64,000 nucleotides of DNA from contig NZ_AYVY01000023.1 in the NCBI RefSeq assembly GCF_000503055.1, positions 36,747-100,746 on the forward strand, given 5' to 3'. The notes beneath the pieces are model-generated. The model saw only the letters and a program-made list of their open reading frames with translations. It did not search any database and was not told the origin of the DNA. The translations under genes and the position numbers were made by a program. Shown here one piece after another: positions 1 through 8,745 of the stretch (position 1 is its first letter; the number at the start of each line of letters is the position of its first letter). This stretch comes from Mesorhizobium sp. LSHC420B00 (GTDB taxonomy: Bacteria > Pseudomonadota > Alphaproteobacteria > Rhizobiales > Rhizobiaceae).

Positions 1-861
1 GCCGATGAAATTGATGGCGAGCACGGTGAGCACCAGTGCGGCGCCGGGGAACATCCATTGCCACGGGTATTTTTCGAGCACGACGGTGGAGCGGGCGAGA
101 TTGAGCATGTTGCCCCAGCTGGCTTCGGGCGGTGCGATGCCGAGGCCGAGGAAGGACAGGCCGGCCTCGAGCAGGATGGCGTTGGCAATCTGCAAGGTGG
201 CGTAGACGACCAGGATATCGATGCAATTGGGCAGGCCGTGCCGGAACAGCAGATGCGGCAGCCCTGCCCCCATGCCGCGGGCGGCGACGACAAAGTCGCG
301 CTCGCGCAGTTCGAGCAGCCGGGCACGCACCATGCGCGACAGCACCGGCCAGGAGAGCAGCGAGATCACCAGGATGGTCTGGGCGATGCCGGTGCCGGCG
401 ATCGAAGCCAGCACCAGCAGGAAGATCACCGGCGGCAGCGTCATCGCCAGGTCGACCAGGCGCATCACCGTGCCGTCGACAAGACGCCCGCCAAAGCTGG
501 CGACGGCACCGACCAGGAAGCCGATGACGGTCGATATGGCGACCGAGCTGACGGCAACCAGCAATGAGATCCGCCCGCCTTGCAGCAACCGGGCCATGAC
601 GTCGCGCCCGACGCCGTCGCTGCCCAGCCAATGAATGGCCGACGGCGCCTTGTTCATTGCTCGGAGGTCGATGGTGTTAGGACCGAACGGCCACCACAAA
701 GGATACGTCGAAACCGCCAGCAGGATCGGGATGACGATCAAAAGCCCGGCACGCGCCGCGCGGTTTTCAAAAAAGCGGTCGAGCGCGCGGCGAAGCGGGC
801 CTTTGGTTTGCGGCACGGCTGTCGGGTCAACTGTAGGATCTGGCGCCGTGATTGCCATCAT
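1..861 (-). CDS. ABC transporter permease, DppC/OppC type (3' end beyond left edge)
   Basis: Second inner-membrane permease of a peptide/nickel/opine-type importer. About 287 residues are visible and the frame is still open at base 1 inside the last hydrophobic segment, so only a short C-terminus is missing. A cytoplasmic tail of about 40 residues leads into a first membrane segment (LLIVIPILLAV), then the BPD_transp_1 core with the EAA-type coupling loop near GMGAGLPHLLFRHGLPN. The ATG at 861 overlaps the stop of the upstream permease as ATGA, a usual sign of translational coupling. ATPase genes are expected outside the window. The family is clear; the substrate is not. Confidence 0.9.
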   Translation of the reverse strand, partial: MMAITAPDPTVDPTAVPQTKGPLRRALDRFFENRAARAGLLIVIPILLAVSTYPLWWPFGPNTIDLRAMNKAPSAIHWLGSDGVGRDVMARLLQGGRISLLVAVSSVAISTVIGFLVGAVASFGGRLVDGTVMRLVDLAMTLPPVIFLLVLASIAGTGIAQTILVISLLSWPVLSRMVRARLLELRERDFVVAARGMGAGLPHLLFRHGLPNCIDILVVYATLQIANAILLEAGLSFLGLGIAPPEASWGNMLNLARSTVVLEKYPWQWMFPGAALVLTVLAINFIG

Positions 862-1817
862 GCCACCTGAATGCGCGGGTCGACGACGGCATAGACGACG
901 TCGGTCAAGAGGTTGACCAGGATGACGCAAACGCCGATCACCAGGGTAGCGCCCATGATCACCGGGTAATCGCGGGTGCCGACGGCGTTGACCAGAAGCA
1001 GTCCCATGCCCGGCCAGTTGAACACGCTTTCCAGGAAGATGGCGCCGCCGATGGCGATGCCGACAGTCGAGCCGATCAAGGTAATGACCGGCAAGAGCGC
1101 ATTGCGGGTCGCGTGCTTGATGATCACCCAGAACTCGCGCACGCCCTTGGCACGCGCCGTCCGCACGTAATCCTGGTTGAGCACTTCCAGCAGCGAGGCG
1201 CGCATGTAACGCATGATCAGCGCGGCATGGCCGACGGACAGCAGGCAGGCGGGCAGGACGAGGTGCGCAAGCACATCCGTCGCCGAGAACGGCGCACCCG
1301 CGGTCTGCATGCCGCCGGACGGCGCCCAGCGCAGCAGCACCGAGAAAAAATAGAGACCGAGCAGCGCTGTCAGAAAAGCCGGGCTGGAGATACCGATAAA
1401 CGACAGCACCGACAGCGCGATGTCGGATGGTTCGTTACGGCGCACCGCGCTGAAAATGCCGGCGGAAATGCCGAGCACGATGGCGATCGCCAGGCCCGTA
1501 CCCATCAGCAGCGCCGTCGGGCCGATGCGTTCCATGACCAGTGGCAGCACGGCAACGCCGCTGCGCTGGATCGAATAGCCGAAGTCACCGCTCAGCGCCG
1601 CGCGCAGCCAGGCGAGATATTGCACGGGAAGCGGCCGATCGAGCCCGAGCCGTTCGCGCAGGCCCTCGAGGTCGGAAGCCGACATGGGGACCGATGGGTT
1701 GATGTAGGCGTCGATTGGATCGCCCGGCGCCAGCCGCAACAGGATGAAGATGAGGACGCTGAGCGCGACCAGCATCAGCAATCCTGTGGTGCTGCGGCGG
1801 GCGATGAAGCTCAACAT
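858..1817 (-). CDS. ABC transporter permease, DppB/OppB type
   Basis: 319-residue inner-membrane permease that pairs with the DppC-like protein downstream. It has the N-terminal membrane segment typical of DppB proteins (residues ~10-30, TTGLLMLVALSVLIFILL), the motif APGDP just after it, a large periplasmic part and five more membrane segments. The EAA loop lies near RAKGVREFWVIIKHATRNA. A GGAAAG Shine-Dalgarno lies just ahead of the ATG. It follows the substrate-binding gene by 66 bases, and that gap holds a short CCCGC/GCGGG hairpin. Substrate unknown. Confidence 0.92.
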   Translation of the reverse strand: MLSFIARRSTTGLLMLVALSVLIFILLRLAPGDPIDAYINPSVPMSASDLEGLRERLGLDRPLPVQYLAWLRAALSGDFGYSIQRSGVAVLPLVMERIGPTALLMGTGLAIAIVLGISAGIFSAVRRNEPSDIALSVLSFIGISSPAFLTALLGLYFFSVLLRWAPSGGMQTAGAPFSATDVLAHLVLPACLLSVGHAALIMRYMRASLLEVLNQDYVRTARAKGVREFWVIIKHATRNALLPVITLIGSTVGIAIGGAIFLESVFNWPGMGLLLVNAVGTRDYPVIMGATLVIGVCVILVNLLTDVVYAVVDPRIQVA

Positions 1818-1883
1818 GGGCTTTCCGTGGCGGTGGCAGGCGGCGCCAAAGTGGTCCCGTCTGCCCGCTTGGTTGCGGGTTTC

Positions 1884-3464
1884 TTACTGGATGTCCCAGC
1901 GCTCGGGGTGAGCTGCGTAGGGGCCGCCGCCCGGCGCCGGCGTCCAGACGAAGTCATGCAGCTTGTTGGAGGCTACGCCATAGCGGTTGGCCACCCACAA
2001 CGTCGCCCAGGGTAGCTCCTTGTTCATGACCTTGCAGACGCCCTGCCAGGATTGATCGAGCTTGGCCGGATCGGTTTGGCCTAGCGCGGCGTCCAATGCG
2101 GTGCTCAGATCGTCGAACTCGATACGCATGGTGTTGAAGCCTGCCGGCGGGATCTGCGACTTGTTGAGGCCGGGATTGAGGCCGGCCGGGTTGGGGCCGT
2201 TCTGCAGGCCGGCATAGACCATCGGAAAGGCGTTCCAGTCCGGCGTGCCTTGCTTGTAGACGATGCCATTGTAGGTCGGCGTATCGACGACGCGCGGCAC
2301 CACATTGATGCCGACCTCGGCCAGCATCGACTGGACAGCGGCCATCACATTGGCGGCTTGCGGCGAGCCGTAATAGGTCAGCAAGGTGATCGGCTTGTCG
2401 CCATTGATCTTGTCCCAGCCCGCCTCGGTCAGCAGCGCCTTGGCCTTTGCCGGATCGTAGGCATAGGGTTCGAGGTCTGCCGGAACGAGATGCGGCGCGA
2501 CATAGCCGCAATTGGCTGGCTTGGCGGCACCGCCGTAGAGGCTGTCGATGATGGCGTTGCGATCGATCGCATACATAATCGCCTGGCGGACACGGATATC
2601 CCTAAACAGGTCGACCTTCTGGTTCAGGCCGATATAGTTGACCACGTACGAGGCACCTTCGATCACCTTGAAATTGCTGTCGCTCTTGAAGGATGCCGCA
2701 TCGTCGGGCTCGACATAGGTGAACTGGATCTCGCCGGCGCGGAGCGCGGCGACGGCCGCCGCCGGCGACTCGAAATAGCGGTTGATGAGCACGTCTACCT
2801 TCGGCTTGCCGCTGCGATAGTCGTCATCGGCTGCCAGTTCGACATATTGGTCGGTCACGTAGCGCTTGAACTTGAACGGGCCGGTGCCCACCGGAGCGGT
2901 CGACCACCAGGTGCTTGTCGCCAGTGATTCCGGCGGCAGAGCGGCCAGGGCATGCTCCGGCAGGATCATTAGCTGCGAGAGGATGGATAGAAACGAGCCG
3001 TTCGGTTTCGATAGCTTCACCACTGCGGTGTGGTCATCCGGTGCATCGACCGAGGCGATGTTGGCGAGGCGGGCGGCAAACAGGCTGCCGGAGGCCTTGT
3101 TCTTGGCAAGCTCGAGGGTGAACTTGACGTCCTTCGAGGTGAACGGTTTGCCGTCATGCCAGGTCTCGTTGACCAGGTTGAACGTATAGCTCAGCTGGTC
3201 GTCGCTGATCTTGTAGTCCTTGGCGAGGTCGCCTTCGATCTCGGTCAGCCCGGCATTGAAGATGACCAGCGGTTCGAAATAGGTGCTGAGCCAGGTGAAG
3301 CCGCCGGTCGCGACCAGCGGGTTGAAGTTCTTGGGAAAACCGCCCGGGCCGACGTCGAAGCCGCCCGCAATGGTCTTGGCGCTTTGTGCCTGGACATTGG
3401 TCAATGGGGCAATGCTGGCGAGCAGCAGCCCGGCGACTGAGAATGCGATGGTCCTGATGCGCAT
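1884..3464 (-). CDS. ABC transporter substrate-binding protein, family 5 (peptide/opine type)
   Basis: Periplasmic binding protein of about 526 residues, the usual size of SBP_bac_5 proteins. The chosen ATG at 3464 is preceded by GGAGGAAACC and opens directly with a Sec signal peptide (MRIRTIAFSVAGLLLASIAP, cleavage probably after VQA). Family features include the W-HDGKPFTSKDV motif near residue 105 and the D-RNAIID segment in the middle. It is the first transport gene after the GntR regulator and is followed by both permeases. With two NAD(P)-type dehydrogenases and a lyase on the other side of the promoter, an opine, amino acid derivative or sugar-acid derivative is a reasonable guess, but that is inference. 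Confidence 0.92.
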   Translation of the reverse strand: MRIRTIAFSVAGLLLASIAPLTNVQAQSAKTIAGGFDVGPGGFPKNFNPLVATGGFTWLSTYFEPLVIFNAGLTEIEGDLAKDYKISDDQLSYTFNLVNETWHDGKPFTSKDVKFTLELAKNKASGSLFAARLANIASVDAPDDHTAVVKLSKPNGSFLSILSQLMILPEHALAALPPESLATSTWWSTAPVGTGPFKFKRYVTDQYVELAADDDYRSGKPKVDVLINRYFESPAAAVAALRAGEIQFTYVEPDDAASFKSDSNFKVIEGASYVVNYIGLNQKVDLFRDIRVRQAIMYAIDRNAIIDSLYGGAAKPANCGYVAPHLVPADLEPYAYDPAKAKALLTEAGWDKINGDKPITLLTYYGSPQAANVMAAVQSMLAEVGINVVPRVVDTPTYNGIVYKQGTPDWNAFPMVYAGLQNGPNPAGLNPGLNKSQIPPAGFNTMRIEFDDLSTALDAALGQTDPAKLDQSWQGVCKVMNKELPWATLWVANRYGVASNKLHDFVWTPAPGGGPYAAHPERWDIQ

Positions 3465-3496
3465 GGTTTCCTCCCTTGGCATATTCAGGTTGTTTT

Positions 3497-4210
3497 TCAG
3501 CTTGCTCGGTTTTTGGCGATAACCTGCTGGATCCCCCGGTAATGGTCGTCGAGCCGCCGACGCGCCTGGTCGACATCCTTGGCGGCGACAGCCTCGACGA
3601 TCTCGTGATGGTCGCGCCATGTCGCCAGCGGCGTCGGATTATCGAGATTGGTGAAATTCGAGGCCTTGTCGAACGCCGTCCAGAAGATGTCGATCAGTGC
3701 GCTCAGCATGTGATTGTTCTGGCAGCGGAACAGCAGCTGGTGGAATTGCTGGTCCTCTTCGGCGAAGCTCTCATGGCGCTCGGCACGTTGCCGCATGCGC
3801 TCGGTCAACTGGCGCAGCGCCTCGATATCCTCGGCACTGATCATCTCGATCGTCTTGGCGATGAGGCCGGTTTCCAGCACGCGGCGGATTTCGCGCAGCT
3901 CTTCGACATCGCGCAGCGAATCCTGCAAGCCGTATGCCAGGTTATCCAGCAGCGGCTTGAACGAGAACTCCTTGACGAAGACGCCGATGCCGCGCCGCGT
4001 CTCCAGGATGCCGATCGATTCCAGCGCCTTGATGGCTTCCCGCACTGAGTTGCGGCCGACGCCGAGCCGCTGCGCCAGGAACGTTTCCGGCGGCAAGGGA
4101 TCGCCTGCCTTGAGCTGGTTGCTTTCGATATAGGCCCTGAGGCTTTCCTGCACGGTGACGTGAAGAAGCGGCGGTCTGCTCAACGGTTCGATCGACTTCA
4201 GTTCCGCCAT
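3497..4210 (-). CDS. GntR-family transcriptional regulator, FadR/FCD subfamily
   Basis: 237-residue regulator with an N-terminal winged helix (residues ~15-78, recognition helix around RNSVREAI at 53-60, wing RRGIGVFV) and an all-helical C-terminal FCD ligand-binding domain (residues ~95-225) with the conserved acidic/His positions (DQQFH and DHHEI). It lies 32 bases upstream of the binding-protein gene on the same strand and divergently from the oxidoreductase operon, so it probably controls both. A near-perfect 20-bp palindrome lies in the divergent gap (4263-4282). FCD regulators usually bind a catabolic substrate or intermediate as inducer. Confidence 0.92.
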   Translation of the reverse strand: MAELKSIEPLSRPPLLHVTVQESLRAYIESNQLKAGDPLPPETFLAQRLGVGRNSVREAIKALESIGILETRRGIGVFVKEFSFKPLLDNLAYGLQDSLRDVEELREIRRVLETGLIAKTIEMISAEDIEALRQLTERMRQRAERHESFAEEDQQFHQLLFRCQNNHMLSALIDIFWTAFDKASNFTNLDNPTPLATWRDHHEIVEAVAAKDVDQARRRLDDHYRGIQQVIAKNRAS

Positions 4211-4262
4211 CCCACTGCTTTCATCATCCGCCGGATTAGCCTGCCCGCTTGTCGTATAGCTA

Positions 4263-4282
4263 CTTGTAGGATATCCTGCAAG
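4263..4282. promoter_or_regulatory. Palindromic operator candidate for the GntR regulator
   Basis: Two 10-base halves, CTTGTAGGAT and ATCCTGCAAG, abut with no spacer and are complementary at 9 of 10 positions. The site lies 53 bases from the regulator start at 4210 and 26 bases from the oxidoreductase start at 4308, so a dimer bound here could cover both divergent promoters. Size and symmetry fit FCD-GntR operators. Binding is inferred. Confidence 0.65.
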
Positions 4283-4307
4283 CCCATAACAAACCTGCTG
4301 CCTTCGA

Positions 4308-5277
4308 ATGAAGATTACCCTCGCCGGCTCGAGCCACTGGCACGCCGAAATGCACCTCGACGCCGCACGCTTTTACGGTGCGGAGATCGCCGGCATCTGG
4401 GACGAGGATCCTGGCCAAGCGCATGGGTTCGCCGCGCACCACGATCTGCCGTTTATCAAAGATTTCACGGAGATACTCTCCAGCCCGCCGGATGCGATCC
4501 TGTTGATGGGGCACCCTTCGATGGTGCCGGCGCGGGCACGCGCGATCATCGCGGCAGGGATACCGCTGATCCTGGAGAAGCCGGCGGCCAGCCATACGAG
4601 GGAACTGATGGCGCTGCGCGAGCTTGCCAGGCAGCACCAGGCTTTTGTCGCTGTTCCCCTGCCCAACCGTTTCGGGCCGGCCGTTGCCGGCTTTGAACGG
4701 CTGCGCCGGCAAGGTCGCGCCGGGCCGGTGGCGCATTGCCAGTTCCGGCTGGTCAACGGCCCGCCGCAACGCTACATCGCCGACGGTGTCGCCTGGGTCG
4801 TCGATCCGGCGGTTGGCGGCGGGGGTGCGTTGAGGAATCTCGGCATACACGGCGTCGACGCGGCACTCAGCCTCGCAACCGGCAAGCTCGGCCTGAAAAG
4901 CGTTTCGATTGCGAACCGCATTCATCCCGGCCCGGTCGAGGACCATGCGCTGCTGGTGCTGGAAGACGAGGCCGGCGCGGTGTTCATCGTCGAGGCCGGT
5001 TACACCTTTGCCTCGATGCGCCCCGGCGGTGACTTCGAGTGGCGTATCGTCAGTGCCAATGCCACCCTCATCGATCATGGCGACCATGCCACCTGCGCAA
5101 CGCTCGACGATGCGGCCGTTGCCGATTTGCCGGTCGAACTGCCGGCAAGGCTATCGTCTGTTCATGCGCGATACGCTTGACCGGCTGGCCAGAAAGGCGC
5201 CTCCGCCGGTGTCCATCGAGGATTATGTTGCGGCGATGTCTCTGATCGACGCCGCTTATGAAAAGGCAGGATCATGA
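4308..5277 (+). CDS. Gfo/Idh/MocA-family oxidoreductase, apparently frameshifted near 5150-5165
   Basis: NAD(P)-dependent oxidoreductase acting on a sugar or related polyol. The frame from 4308 carries a Rossmann-like N-terminus, the family EKP motif (residues 90-92, LILEKPAAS) and the beta-sheet domain, but stops at 5180 after 290 residues. The missing C-terminal helix (RDTLDRLARK to LIDAAYEKAGS) continues in the next frame up to a TGA at 5275-5277. That TGA overlaps the next ATG as ATGA, so the shifted tail looks like the true end. One extra base, for example near 5160, would explain it and give about 322 residues. It could be a sequencing error or a real mutation. Confidence 0.75.
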
Positions 5278-6269
5278 TTGGGATAGGAATTATCGGCGCC
5301 GGCGATTTCGGCGCAGCCCATGCGCGGGCAATCCGTGAGGTGGGAGGCATTCGTCTCGTCGCCGCCTCTCGTGGAAATGCCGATGCGCTGCAGCGCTTCA
5401 CCGCCGAATATGGCGGCTGCGGCTACACTGATTGGCGCAAGCTGCTGGACGACAAGGAGGTCGACGCGGTCCTCATTGCCACCCCGCACCATCTCCATGC
5501 CGAAATGGCCATCGGCGCAGCAAACGCCGGCAAGCACATCCTGCTCGAAAAGCCGATGGCGCCGACGGCGGCTGCCTGCGACGCGATCAACGCCGCCGTA
5601 ACCGATAGCGGCGTCAAGCTGATGGTCGCCCATCTCATGCATTTCGCCCTGCCCTGCATGGCAGCCAGGCAGAAGCTGGAGCAAGGAGAGCTCGGCCGGC
5701 CGCTCATCGGATCGAGCTGGATCATCAAGCTATGGATGGAGCACAATCGCCGCGACTGGCATCTGCGCAAGTCGACCGGCGGCGGCATGCTGTTGACGGC
5801 CGGCATCCACGCGCTCGACCGCCTGGTCTGGCTGATGGATGACGATGTCGTGTCGGTGAGCGGCATGCTCGGCGCCAAGTTCCATGACCAGGAAGCAGAC
5901 GACAGCGCCTTGCTTGGGCTGCGCTTCGCCGGCGGCGGCATCGGCCAGGTGCAGAGCATCGGCTATCGCACCGGCGCTACCACCTACGCCATGGATCTGG
6001 TCTGCGAGCAGGGAACGCTGCGCATCGACATGGATCGCGGCACGATGCTTGGACGCGATACGGTCTGGACCGAGTTGCCCGGTTCATTCGAACCGAACTG
6101 GATGCACAACGCGCTGGTGCGCGAATGGAGCGCGATGCGCGATGCCATTGCCGACGACACGCCGGTGCCGGTCGACGGTCTCTATGCACGCAAGATCATC
6201 GGCATTATCGAGGCTGCCTTCGCGTCGAACGAAACCCGCCACGAACACGAGATCGCCGGTGCACGCTGA
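5274..6269 (+). CDS. Gfo/Idh/MocA-family oxidoreductase
   Basis: 331-residue NAD(P)-dependent dehydrogenase. The dinucleotide-binding motif GIIGAGDFG lies at residues 5-13, the EKP motif at 92-94 (LLEKPMAP), and the substrate domain includes GGGMLLTAGIHALDRL, with the family's catalytic-site His. The start is coupled by ATGA overlap to the preceding Gfo/Idh gene, with GGCAGG just upstream. The tandem pair suggests two successive oxidations, or two subunits, in one pathway. The last 11 bases overlap the GTG start of the DapA-like gene, so the three genes form one operon. Confidence 0.92.
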   Translation: MIGIGIIGAGDFGAAHARAIREVGGIRLVAASRGNADALQRFTAEYGGCGYTDWRKLLDDKEVDAVLIATPHHLHAEMAIGAANAGKHILLEKPMAPTAAACDAINAAVTDSGVKLMVAHLMHFALPCMAARQKLEQGELGRPLIGSSWIIKLWMEHNRRDWHLRKSTGGGMLLTAGIHALDRLVWLMDDDVVSVSGMLGAKFHDQEADDSALLGLRFAGGGIGQVQSIGYRTGATTYAMDLVCEQGTLRIDMDRGTMLGRDTVWTELPGSFEPNWMHNALVREWSAMRDAIADDTPVPVDGLYARKIIGIIEAAFASNETRHEHEIAGAR

Positions 6270-7209
6270 CCTCGACGACCATCTGGCCCGCTTGCCCGCA
6301 CACGCACCGCGCGGCGTCTGGGGCGCGGTGATGCTGGCCATCGACGATCGCGGAGCGATCGACTGGCAGGCGACGGAAGAGACGATCGCGCGGCTTTGCG
6401 CGTCAGGCGTCGACGGCGTCTATTCCAATGGCACGGCCTGCGAATTCCATTGCCAGACCGAGCCCGAATTCGACCGGCTTTGTGGGCTGGTCGCCGCAAC
6501 AGCCGGCGGCGCGCGCCTTCCTTTCCAGATCGGCATCAGCCAGTCCAATCCGCGCGTCGCACTGGAGCGGCTGACGCGGGTCTCGGCGTTTGGCCCGGCG
6601 GCGGTGCAATTCACACTGCCCGACTGGTGGCCGCCCAGCGACGACGAGGTCATGCGTTTTGTCGGCCGCCTCTGCGAGGCCGCGCCCGAAACGCCGCTGG
6701 TGCTCTACAACCCGCCGCACGCCAAGCGTCGCCTGACACTCGAAGGCATCGCCCGGCTGCGCGCGGCCGTGCCGTCGCTGGTCGGCGCCAAACTGCCGGG
6801 CGGTGACGCCGACTGGTATGCCGATATGCGCCACAAACTGGACGGATTCTCCGTCTTCGTCCCCGGCCACACGCTGGCGACAGGCTATGCTGGGGGAGCC
6901 CATGGCAGCTATTCCAACGTTGCCTGCCTCAACCCGAAGGGTGCGGTACAGTGGTGGCAGATGATCCGCACCGACATGGCCGCCGCTGCCGAGGTCGAGG
7001 CCCGCATACAGGCCTTCCTCGCCGCACATGTCCTACCGTTTCGCACCCGTTACAATGTCAGCGATGCAGCGCTCGACAAGGCGATGGCGGCGGCCGGCGG
7101 CTGGGCGCCACTCGGCCCGCGACTGCTCTGGCCCTACAGCTCCGTTCCCGATCAGGAAATCCCGACGCTGGCCAGGGCCGCTCACGCGGCTTTCCCGGAA
7201 TGGTGGTAG
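6259..7209 (+). CDS. Dihydrodipicolinate synthase (DapA) family aldolase/lyase
   Basis: TIM-barrel class I lyase of about 316 residues. It has the catalytic Tyr in VLYNPPH (residue ~150) and the Schiff-base Lys in GAKLPGG (residue ~178). The start is a GTG at 6259, inside the end of the previous gene; upstream extensions of this frame are not protein-like. The GTACE-type phosphate/carboxylate loop seen in true DapA appears here as NGTACEF. Given its place in a catabolic operon, it more likely cleaves a 2-keto-3-deoxy acid or similar compound than makes dihydrodipicolinate. Substrate unknown. Confidence 0.88.
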   Translation: MHADLDDHLARLPAHAPRGVWGAVMLAIDDRGAIDWQATEETIARLCASGVDGVYSNGTACEFHCQTEPEFDRLCGLVAATAGGARLPFQIGISQSNPRVALERLTRVSAFGPAAVQFTLPDWWPPSDDEVMRFVGRLCEAAPETPLVLYNPPHAKRRLTLEGIARLRAAVPSLVGAKLPGGDADWYADMRHKLDGFSVFVPGHTLATGYAGGAHGSYSNVACLNPKGAVQWWQMIRTDMAAAAEVEARIQAFLAAHVLPFRTRYNVSDAALDKAMAAAGGWAPLGPRLLWPYSSVPDQEIPTLARAAHAAFPEWW

Positions 7210-7245
7210 GATCCGTCAGCCAAGGTGCGTGACGACGGCGGCTCT

Positions 7246-8193
7246 TCAGCACTCGGCTCGCAGGCCCGGTATCGCGCGTGACACAAACGTCCCCGATGCA
7301 GGGGCATCCGCCTCGCGCCGTGCCAGTGAGTTGCGCAGCAGTGCGATCGCCTCGCGGCCGGCAGTCGCAATCTCGCGCGGCCTGTCGACGCCGACGATCA
7401 TGAACTCCTTGATCCCCAAAGCGGCGTAGGAAAGCAGCGACAGCGCGACCTGCGCCGGCGGCCCGGCAAGTTCGACCGCCTTCTGGCAGGAAGCGGCAGG
7501 TTTGTCTGCCGAACGGATTCGGACGGGAAGCGCGAAACGCAGCTTGCCGGCCCGACCGTGTTCGGCGGCAGCGCCGCGCACGCGCTCCATTGACTGTCGG
7601 ATTTCTGCAAGCGAGCCGGGCGCCAGCTCGAACACATCCGCATGCCTGCCCGCGACCCTGAGCGCTGTGCCCGACTGTCCGCCCATGCGGATGGTCACGT
7701 CGGCACCATGCAGCCCCTTGCGCGGCACATAGCCGCCGTTGACGCTGTAAAAGGCGCCTTCATGGTCGAACGGCCTGTCGTTCGACCACAACCGCTTCAG
7801 CAGCACCAGATATTCGTCGATGCGTTGCCAGACCACCGTATGGCCGGCCGGACGTGCCTCGGCATCGTCGTCGTTCAGCGGCTCGCTGAGCATCCTGAGC
7901 GACAGCCGGCCACGGCTTCTCGCGTCGAGGGCAGCGAGCTGCCGCGCCGCCACGGTTGGTTCGATCACGCCTGCCCAATGGGTGAGCACGACCTCGAGGG
8001 AGGAGGTCCGGTCCAGCGTCTGGGCGGCAAGGTCCATATTGGTCAGCAGCCCGGCCTGGTCGTCGATGACGATCTTCTGGAATCCGGCATCCTCGATCAG
8101 CGACAGCTTCGTCGCGGTCTCGACAAAGTCGTAGAAAAAGCTGGCGTCGGCAGCGTGGATCTTACCGGGAACATGCGTGAACTCGATCGGCAT
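7246..8193 (-). CDS. LLM-class flavin-dependent oxidoreductase (SsuD/alkanesulfonate monooxygenase-like)
   Basis: Luciferase-like TIM-barrel monooxygenase of about 315 residues, expected to use reduced FMN. Family features include LTHWAGVIEPTVAARQLAALD in the N-terminal half, GRLSLRM, the segment HEGAFYSVNGG and IRMGGQSGTALRVAGRHADVF. The start at 8193 (MPIEFTH) was chosen because GGAGGAG lies 6 bases upstream; an in-frame ATG at 8199 is immediately adjacent to that Shine-Dalgarno. It converges on the DapA-like gene with a 36-base gap. Function could be desulfonation or another oxidative step; nothing nearby decides this. Confidence 0.85.
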   Translation of the reverse strand: MPIEFTHVPGKIHAADASFFYDFVETATKLSLIEDAGFQKIVIDDQAGLLTNMDLAAQTLDRTSSLEVVLTHWAGVIEPTVAARQLAALDARSRGRLSLRMLSEPLNDDDAEARPAGHTVVWQRIDEYLVLLKRLWSNDRPFDHEGAFYSVNGGYVPRKGLHGADVTIRMGGQSGTALRVAGRHADVFELAPGSLAEIRQSMERVRGAAAEHGRAGKLRFALPVRIRSADKPAASCQKAVELAGPPAQVALSLLSYAALGIKEFMIVGVDRPREIATAGREAIALLRNSLARREADAPASGTFVSRAIPGLRAEC

Positions 8194-8323
8194 TGCCATC
8201 TCCTCCATCACGTTGAATCAGGGCACGCAAAAGCGCACCGGCATTCGGTTCATTCAACTCCGGAATTTCTGCAAACGGCAGGCCGCTATCCCGAGCAAGC
8301 CTCGACGATCAGAGCCTTACTAA

Positions 8324-8479
8324 TCAGGGGATCAGCCCCAGTACCACTGCCCCGGTGAATACGAACGCAAGGGCAAAGACGAGATAGGCGAAAGCGCCGG
8401 CATAGGCCGGCCGCCACACCTGGTCGGAACCCAGCCTTTGGCCTTTGCGGGCAGTCTGAGCGTTCTGGCTATAGGACAT
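8324..8479 (-). CDS. Small single-span membrane protein (51 residues), hypothetical
   Basis: Short gene with ATG at 8479, a strong Shine-Dalgarno (GGAGG, 5 bases ahead) and TGA at 8324. The protein has a polar N-terminus with basic residues (MSYSQNAQTARKGQRLG) and then one hydrophobic segment (AYLVFALAFVFTGAVVLGL), predicting one membrane helix close to the C-terminus. It lies 130 bases upstream of the LLM oxidoreductase on the same strand. I do not recognise the family. The RBS and protein-like composition make it probably real. Confidence 0.6.
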   Translation of the reverse strand: MSYSQNAQTARKGQRLGSDQVWRPAYAGAFAYLVFALAFVFTGAVVLGLIP

Positions 8480-8745
8480 ATCGACCTCCGTCTCGGCGCT
8501 TAATCTATAAAATCAGTAGACTTTGTCGAGTGCTATTTTCGCGCGATCTTTAGAACAATTTTCCCCAAACCGCAGACAAATTGGTGTTTTTGCTGCTTAG
8601 CGCTGGCTTTTGGGCGTGCCGGGGAAGACGGCAGAAAACGTCAGGTCCATGTGTGTGTGGCTCCTTGGCCATCCAATGGATGCGGGATAGCATCGCTGCT
8701 TGAGCGGAAGCCGCGACGTCACGGCAAGGCAGCAGGGAGCAAAAC

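Noticed and set aside
852..2015. Plus-strand open frame of about 387 codons over the permease genes
   Set aside because: Asp/His/Gln/Arg-rich shadow of the DppB-like permease; no recognisable domain.
5150..5180. Programmed ribosomal frameshift in the first Gfo/Idh gene
   Set aside because: No slippery heptamer, no Shine-Dalgarno-like stimulator and no downstream pseudoknot are apparent.
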